NCBI GenBank assembly: GCA_043101635.1
Contig: JBICIE010000171.1
Coordinates: forward strand, 1 to 10,348
DNA from: CAYMJK01 sp043101635
GTDB lineage: Bacteria; Planctomycetota; Phycisphaerae; Phycisphaerales; UBA1924
Direction of reading: 5' to 3'
Length of the DNA: 10,348 nt
The position numbers and the translations under genes are program-made. Below the pieces are notes generated by a model. The model made no database searches, had not been told where the DNA came from, and was given only the letters and a program-made list of their open reading frames with translations. The first letter of the stretch is position 1, and every line of letters starts with the position of its first letter. This document shows, piece after piece, positions 6,631 through 10,348 of this stretch.

Positions 6631-7067
6631 GGCTTGACGACGTCCTTGTCCTCGCCCTCGCCGCCCGGCTGGCCGTCCTTGCCATAGCTGACGATGTCGA
6701 AATCGACATTGCGCTCGCCCGGCACGATCAGCAGGAACTTGCGTCCCCACGGATCCAGCAGCGCATCGGCGTTGTCCACGTACGGCTCCCAGGAGTCCTC
6801 GGGAACATCCGACGGACGCGTCCACAGCACGTCGATCGTCGTCCCCGAGTCCGGCGGGTAGTGGTCGGCGATGAACAGCTTCATCGCCGTCGCCAGCGAC
6901 GCCGCGTTGCTCGCCGCCAGCGACTGCTTGCTCTGCCCGATGCGGCTGATCAGGCGCGGCGCAATCACCGCCGCGATCACGCCGAGAATCACCACGATCA
7001 CGATCACCTCGATGATCGTGAAGCCCCGCCGCCGGCTGCGCCGACGCCGCGAGCCCGGACGGCTCAT
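6627..7067 (-). CDS. gspG: Major pseudopilin GspG
   Basis: This 146-residue protein starts with an arginine-rich leader (MSRPGSRRRRSRRRG), then FTIIEVIVIVVILGVIAAVIA with Glu at +5 and Pro at +22, the classical pseudopilin helix. The C-terminal half carries the GspG signature: LLDPWGRKFLLIVPG (103-117), then VDFDIVSYGKDGQPGGEGED (121-140), which contains the acidic loop that binds calcium in this family. GspG is the main subunit of the periplasmic pseudopilus. I chose the ATG at 7067 because GGAG lies 8 bases upstream and because the 66 bases before it, although open in frame, use codons with A or T in the third position far more often than the neighbours. Alternatives are ATG at 7133 (1 base after the gspF stop; 168 residues) and ATG at 7118. 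Family assignment is very secure; only the start is uncertain. Confidence 0.93.
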   Translation of the reverse strand: MSRPGSRRRRSRRRGFTIIEVIVIVVILGVIAAVIAPRLISRIGQSKQSLAASNAASLATAMKLFIADHYPPDSGTTIDVLWTRPSDVPEDSWEPYVDNADALLDPWGRKFLLIVPGERNVDFDIVSYGKDGQPGGEGEDKDVVKP

Positions 7068-7075
7068 CGCCACGA

Positions 7076-7079
7076 CTCC
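7076..7079 (-). promoter_or_regulatory. Ribosome binding site favouring the 7067 start of gspG
   Basis: GGAG on the minus strand, 8 bases before the ATG at 7067. The competing ATG at 7133 has only a GGTGG-like site about 9 bases upstream. Confidence 0.5.
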
Positions 7080-7134
7080 GGGCGCTGCCCCGTCCCGCTG
7101 TCCGCTCTGTCCGTTCATTCGACTCAACCTCATT

Positions 7135-8376
7135 TCACGACGCCACCTGCTCCTGGAACTCCAGCAGCGGCAGCAGGATCGCCAAGACCACAAAGCCGAC
7201 GACCGACGCCATGATCACCACCAGGATCGGTGGCAGCGCTGTCGTCAGCAGCTTCAGACTCTGTTCAGTGCGCGCATCGAAGGCGTCGGCCGCGTTGTTC
7301 AGCAGTTCGTCCAGCCGGCCCGTCCGCTCTCCGAGGTTCACGATCTGCACCAGCATCGGCGGGAACAGGCCGCTCTGCTCCATCGGCTCGGCGATCGTCT
7401 TGCCCCCGGCAACCTGATCGCACACCTCGTCGATCACCAGTTCCATGGCCCGGTTGTTCAGCGTCCCGCGGGTGATCCGCAGCGCCTGCAGCACGCCGAT
7501 GCCCGCGCCCGTCAGCGTGCCCAGCGTGCGCGTGAACCGCGCCACCGCCACATCCTTGAGCAGACGCCCCAGAATCGGCGCCGAGATCAGGGCCCGGTCG
7601 ATCGCCAGCCGAGGCCCCGGCTGGCGGTACAGCCGCCCCAGCCCGAAGATCCCCAGCCCCACCGCCGGCAGCAGCCACCACCATGTCGTGTGAAAGAACT
7701 CGGCGACCCCCTGCACGATCCGCGTCGGCAGCGGCAGCGTCATCATCTGCCCGGCCAGGTTGTCCAGCAGCTTCGGCACGATCACCGTCACGATCACGAT
7801 CACCGCGATCGTGATGAGCACGCCCAGGATCAGCGGATACAGCGTCGCCGCCAGCAGCGACCGGCGCAGCTTGACATCCCGGTCCAGCAGCTCCGCCGTC
7901 TGCTGCAGCACATCTCCCAGCCGCCCCGAGACCTCGCCCGCGTTGATCAGATTCACGATCAGGTCGCCGAACGGCCGTCCCTGCGCCGCCGCCGCGTCGG
8001 CCAGGCTGCGCCCGCGCTCGACCTGCTCGATCATCGACATCAGCATCGCTTTCTGCCGCTCGCTGCGCCCCTGCCGCGCGATCGTCCGCAGCGCCAGCAC
8101 CAGCGGCAACCCAGCGTGGATCGCCGTCGCAAGCTCCCGGATCAGCGACGCCATGTCGGCCCGCGACACGCCACCCACCTGCAGCCGGGCGCCGCGCGCT
8201 CGGCCGCCCGTCATCGCCGCTCCGTCCGCCCCGGCGACCGCGCTGCCCGCCGCAACCGGCTCGATCGCCGACGGCGTCACGCCCCGGCGCAGCAACTCGC
8301 GCACCGCGCTGGCACGGTCCGGCGCATCGATCGTCGCGCTGGCGCCGCCGACCGTCTGATAGCGCCACTCGCCCAT
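7135..8376 (-). CDS. gspF: Type II secretion inner-membrane platform protein GspF
   Basis: This 413-residue protein has full GspF/PilC length. A short N-terminal domain (about 4-45, GEWRYQTVGGASATIDAPDR) is followed by two homologous T2SSF repeats. The first (about 74-197) includes the conserved PFGDLIVNLINAGEVSGRLGD, and the second (about 275-400) includes PPMLVQIVNLGERTGRLDE. Membrane helices lie at about 176-200, 231-248 and 381-403, the three-helix topology of the family. GspF sits at the centre of the inner-membrane platform and is thought to be turned by the GspE hexamer to add or extract pseudopilins. The ATG at 8376 overlaps the gspE stop by one base (TGATG), with GAGG about 10 bases upstream. 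Residues about 46-68 are a Gly/Ala/Arg-rich linker between the N-terminal region and the first repeat. Confidence 0.95.
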   Translation of the reverse strand: MGEWRYQTVGGASATIDAPDRASAVRELLRRGVTPSAIEPVAAGSAVAGADGAAMTGGRARGARLQVGGVSRADMASLIRELATAIHAGLPLVLALRTIARQGRSERQKAMLMSMIEQVERGRSLADAAAAQGRPFGDLIVNLINAGEVSGRLGDVLQQTAELLDRDVKLRRSLLAATLYPLILGVLITIAVIVIVTVIVPKLLDNLAGQMMTLPLPTRIVQGVAEFFHTTWWWLLPAVGLGIFGLGRLYRQPGPRLAIDRALISAPILGRLLKDVAVARFTRTLGTLTGAGIGVLQALRITRGTLNNRAMELVIDEVCDQVAGGKTIAEPMEQSGLFPPMLVQIVNLGERTGRLDELLNNAADAFDARTEQSLKLLTTALPPILVVIMASVVGFVVLAILLPLLEFQEQVAS

Positions 8377-9944
8377 CAGCTCTGATCCTCACCGGCGTCC
8401 TGCGTCGCCCGCAGCACCTCGTCCACCGTCGTTACCCCCGCCGCCGCCTTCTCCAGCCCGTCACGGCGCATCGTCACGTGCCGCGCCCCGGCCGCCACCA
8501 CCAGCTCGCGCGGCCCCGAGCGCGATGCGATCAGTGATCGCATCGCCCCGTTGATCTCCAGGAACTCGTAGAACCCCACCCGCCCGAACCTGCCCGAGCC
8601 GTCGCACCGGTCGCACCCCGCCCCGTCAAAGCACCTCCCCTGCGCAAACAGCCCGACCTCGGCCTCCGACAGCCGGTGACGCACGTGCTCCGGAATCGCC
8701 ACCTGCTCCCGGCAGCTCTCGCACAGCCGCCGCCCCAGCCGCTGTGCAATCGACGCCTCCAGCACGCTCGCCAGCAGGAACGGCTCCACATCCATGTCCA
8801 GCAGACGGCCCACCGCGCTCGCTGCGTCGTTGGTGTGCAGCGTCGAGAAGATCAGGTGCCCCGTCAGCGCCGCCCGCACCGCGATCTCCGCCGTCTCGCT
8901 GTCGCGGATCTCGCCCACCATGATCACATCCGGGTCCTGACGCAGGATGTGGCGCAGCCCGCTGGCGAAGCTCAGCCCGCGCTTGGGGTTCACCGGGATC
9001 TGGTTCACACCGGTGAGTTCGTACTCCACCGGATCCTCGATCGTCAGGATCTTCTTGCGCGGGTCGTACAGCTTGCTCAGCGCCGCGTACAGCGTCGTCG
9101 TCTTGCCCGAGCCGGTCGGCCCCGTCACCAGCACCATGCCGTGCGGCAGTTCGATCAGCCGGTCCAGCGCCCGCCGATCCGCCGCGCGCATGCCCAGCGT
9201 CTCCAGGTCGAGCCGGATCGCCTCCTTGTCGAGGATGCGCATCACGATCGACTCGCCGTACAGCGTCGGCACCGTCGAGACGCGCAGGTCCACCTTCCGC
9301 CCCTCATATCGCAGCGTAATGTGCCCGTCCTGCGGGGCGTACCGCTCGGCGATGTTCATCCCGCCCATGATCTTGATGCGGCTGGTGATCGCCGGCTGCA
9401 GCCGCCAGCTCGGCGCCTCCTGCTCCACCAGCACGCCGTCCACCCGGTACTTCACCCGAAGCTGCTTCTCGAACGGCTCGATGTGGACGTCGCTGGCCCG
9501 GGCCCGGATCGCCTCCAGAATGATCAGGTTCACCAGGTTGATCAGCGATGGCTCCGCCGCCATCCGCCGCCAGTCGTCCGTCTCGATCGCCTCGAGGTTG
9601 GCGACGAGATCGTCATCCTCGTCGCCGCCCCCGCCCAGCCGCGCCGCCATCTGTGCCGCTGTCGCGCCGTAGGCGTTGCGCACATACGCCGCGAACGCCT
9701 CCGGCGTGATCGCCACCCGGCGGATCGGCCGCCCCGTCGTCACGCTGATCTCGTCGGCCGCGCTCAGGTCGCCCGGGTCGATCATCGCCACCACCAGGCG
9801 CGAGCCGTCCTCGCCGATCGGCGCCGCGCGCAGCCGTCCCGCCTGCTCCGCGGTCACCAGCTCCGCCAGATGGTGATGCACCTCCGGCGCCTGCTCGATG
9901 ATGGCCTCCTGCCCCACCGCCGGCGCCCCGTTGACCTGGCTCAT
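8376..9944 (-). CDS. gspE: Type II secretion ATPase GspE
   Basis: This 522-residue protein is of GspE/PilB family length. The N-terminal region (about 25-93, with RLVVAMIDPGDLSAADEISV) resembles the T2SSE N domain that docks on GspL. The conserved second N domain starts near 132 (EPSLINLVNLIILEAI, then ASDVHIEP). The motor carries a Walker A motif GPTGSGKT (275-282), an Asp box TIEDPVEYEL (301-310), a Walker B VIMVGEIRD (340-348) and a His box STLHTND (367-373). A Cys4 zinc site (C408, C411, C444, C447) is the hallmark separating GspE/PilB from the PilT retraction ATPases. The segment AERYAPQDGHI has Tyr and His where Arg is common. The ATG at 9944 has GGGAGG 5 bases upstream. It is the first Gsp gene of the operon and follows the preceding gene by 24 bases. 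With GspG alongside, GspE is a better name than PilB. Confidence 0.96.
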   Translation of the reverse strand: MSQVNGAPAVGQEAIIEQAPEVHHHLAELVTAEQAGRLRAAPIGEDGSRLVVAMIDPGDLSAADEISVTTGRPIRRVAITPEAFAAYVRNAYGATAAQMAARLGGGGDEDDDLVANLEAIETDDWRRMAAEPSLINLVNLIILEAIRARASDVHIEPFEKQLRVKYRVDGVLVEQEAPSWRLQPAITSRIKIMGGMNIAERYAPQDGHITLRYEGRKVDLRVSTVPTLYGESIVMRILDKEAIRLDLETLGMRAADRRALDRLIELPHGMVLVTGPTGSGKTTTLYAALSKLYDPRKKILTIEDPVEYELTGVNQIPVNPKRGLSFASGLRHILRQDPDVIMVGEIRDSETAEIAVRAALTGHLIFSTLHTNDAASAVGRLLDMDVEPFLLASVLEASIAQRLGRRLCESCREQVAIPEHVRHRLSEAEVGLFAQGRCFDGAGCDRCDGSGRFGRVGFYEFLEINGAMRSLIASRSGPRELVVAAGARHVTMRRDGLEKAAAGVTTVDEVLRATQDAGEDQS

Positions 9945-9949
9945 CCTGG

Positions 9950-9955
9950 CCTCCC
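9950..9955 (-). promoter_or_regulatory. Ribosome binding site of gspE
   Basis: GGGAGG on the minus strand, 5 bases before the ATG at 9944. It lies in the 24-base gap after the preceding gene. No promoter or terminator is visible in that gap, so both genes probably share a transcript. Confidence 0.65.
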
Positions 9956-9968
9956 GCTACCGGTCATG

Positions 9969-10348
9969 TCAGCCGCCGCCACCGATGACGCCTCGCGCGG
10001 GCGTGTCGTCATCCAGTTCGTACCGCTCCGGCAGCCGCTCCTGCTGCGCCTCGGTCAGGATCTCGCGGATCTTCAACTCCGTCCGCTTGTCCAGTTCCTT
10101 GCGCTCCGCCTTCGCCTTCGCCTCGTCCGACTCATCATCCATGCCGAACACGAACGAGTCCATCAGGCCGCTGGCCTCCTTCTCACGATCATCGATCAGG
10201 CTGGCCCAGCGGGCGTTGACGACCTCCGCCGACCCACCGTAGTCCCGCCGGATCGCCGCCAGCGCCTCGCGCTGCTGATCCGTCAGGTCGCTCATGCCCT
10301 CGGCCGTCTCCAGCAGCCGCTCCGGGGACGAATCGCGATACACCGTCG
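9969..10348 (-). CDS. Hypothetical charged protein with LTxxQ-like segments, C-terminal part (cut by right window edge)
   Basis: The frame is open across the right edge. A GTG at 10343 could start it, but the codon before it is also open and no ribosome site can be judged, so I treat it as the 3' part of a longer gene (about 125 residues visible). I do not recognise the family. What can be seen: two segments of the LTxxQ type (LTDQQREALAAIRRDYGG near the start, LTEAQQERLPERYELDDD near the end) separated by a strongly charged helix rich in Lys, Glu and Asp (DESDEAKAKAERKELDKRTE). It ends in a glycine-rich tail. The motif pattern recalls Spy/CpxP-like periplasmic helical proteins, but this is weak inference. 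No membrane segment is visible in this part. It lies 24 bases before gspE on the same strand, so it may be an accessory gene of the secretion operon. Confidence 0.65.
   Translation of the reverse strand, partial: TVYRDSSPERLLETAEGMSDLTDQQREALAAIRRDYGGSAEVVNARWASLIDDREKEASGLMDSFVFGMDDESDEAKAKAERKELDKRTELKIREILTEAQQERLPERYELDDDTPARGVIGGGG

Noticed and set aside
7775..7820. Short GATCAC-like repeats, also seen at about 6961-7020
   Set aside because: They encode Val/Ile-rich membrane helices (GspF first helix, GspG helix). The repetition follows from the amino-acid composition and does not suggest a separate DNA element.
6871..8385. Long plus-strand open frame (about 504 codons) opposite gspG and gspF
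   Set aside because: Extreme Arg/Gln/His composition, no motif, and antisense to a clear GspF. It is a GC-driven shadow.
3637..9944. Type IV pilus rather than T2SS
   Set aside because: GspG with the DPWG and DGQPGGEGED signature, together with GspH, I, J and a full GspK, defines a T2SS. There is no PilT retraction ATPase or pilin with a disulfide loop in the window.

Overview
The window is one strand-biased block of very GC-rich, gene-dense DNA. Eleven genes are all read on the minus strand (right to left), with no rRNA, tRNA, mobile element or CRISPR array. Together they form a type II secretion system (T2SS) gene cluster of the type IV filament superfamily. The base composition, the style of the pseudopilins (arginine-rich leaders), the GspK insert with an EF-hand-like loop, the fused PilM/PilN-type GspL and the secretin cut by the left edge suggest a Gram-negative, high-GC bacterium. 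A planctomycete (for example Phycisphaerae) is my best guess, but this is inference from style and not from a marker gene.

Layout in transcription order: (1) the 3' part of a charged protein with two LTxxQ-like segments, cut by the right edge (9969-10348); (2) gspE, the secretion ATPase (8376-9944); (3) gspF, the inner-membrane platform protein (7135-8376); (4) five pseudopilins: gspG (major, 6627-7067), gspH (6061-6630), gspI (5636-6067), gspJ (4947-5636) and gspK (3637-4950); (5) gspL, a PilM/PilN-like assembly protein with a long C-terminal tail (1829-3640); (6) a gspM/PilO-like protein (1251-1832); (7) a GspC/PilP-like protein with a striking polyproline linker (580-1254); (8) the first 194 codons of gspD, the outer-membrane secretin (1-583). 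Nearly every junction is a stop/start overlap of 1 to 7 bases, so this is almost certainly one operon with coupled translation. No promoter or terminator is visible, so both ends of the transcript lie outside the window. No stretch above 300 bases lacks a gene; the longest non-coding gap is 67 bases (gspF-gspG).

How the parts would work together: GspE hydrolyses ATP at the cytoplasmic face and drives GspF. GspL, GspM and the GspC-like protein form the rest of the inner-membrane platform. The pseudopilins GspG to GspK are processed by a prepilin peptidase (GspO/PilD, not in this window) and assemble into a short periplasmic filament. The filament pushes folded substrates through GspD. The order E-F-G-H-I-J-K-L-M-C-D differs from the textbook C-D-E-F-G-H-I-J-K-L-M order. 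Its last four genes follow the logic of the type IV pilus pilM-N-O-P-Q block, which is the main architectural point of interest. Other points are Ala instead of Gly at the prepilin cleavage site of three pseudopilins, Asp instead of Glu at +5 of GspI, acidic calcium-binding-like loops in GspJ and GspK, and long low-complexity extensions on GspL and the GspC-like protein. I found no evidence for a wholly new system; this is a divergent and compact T2SS.
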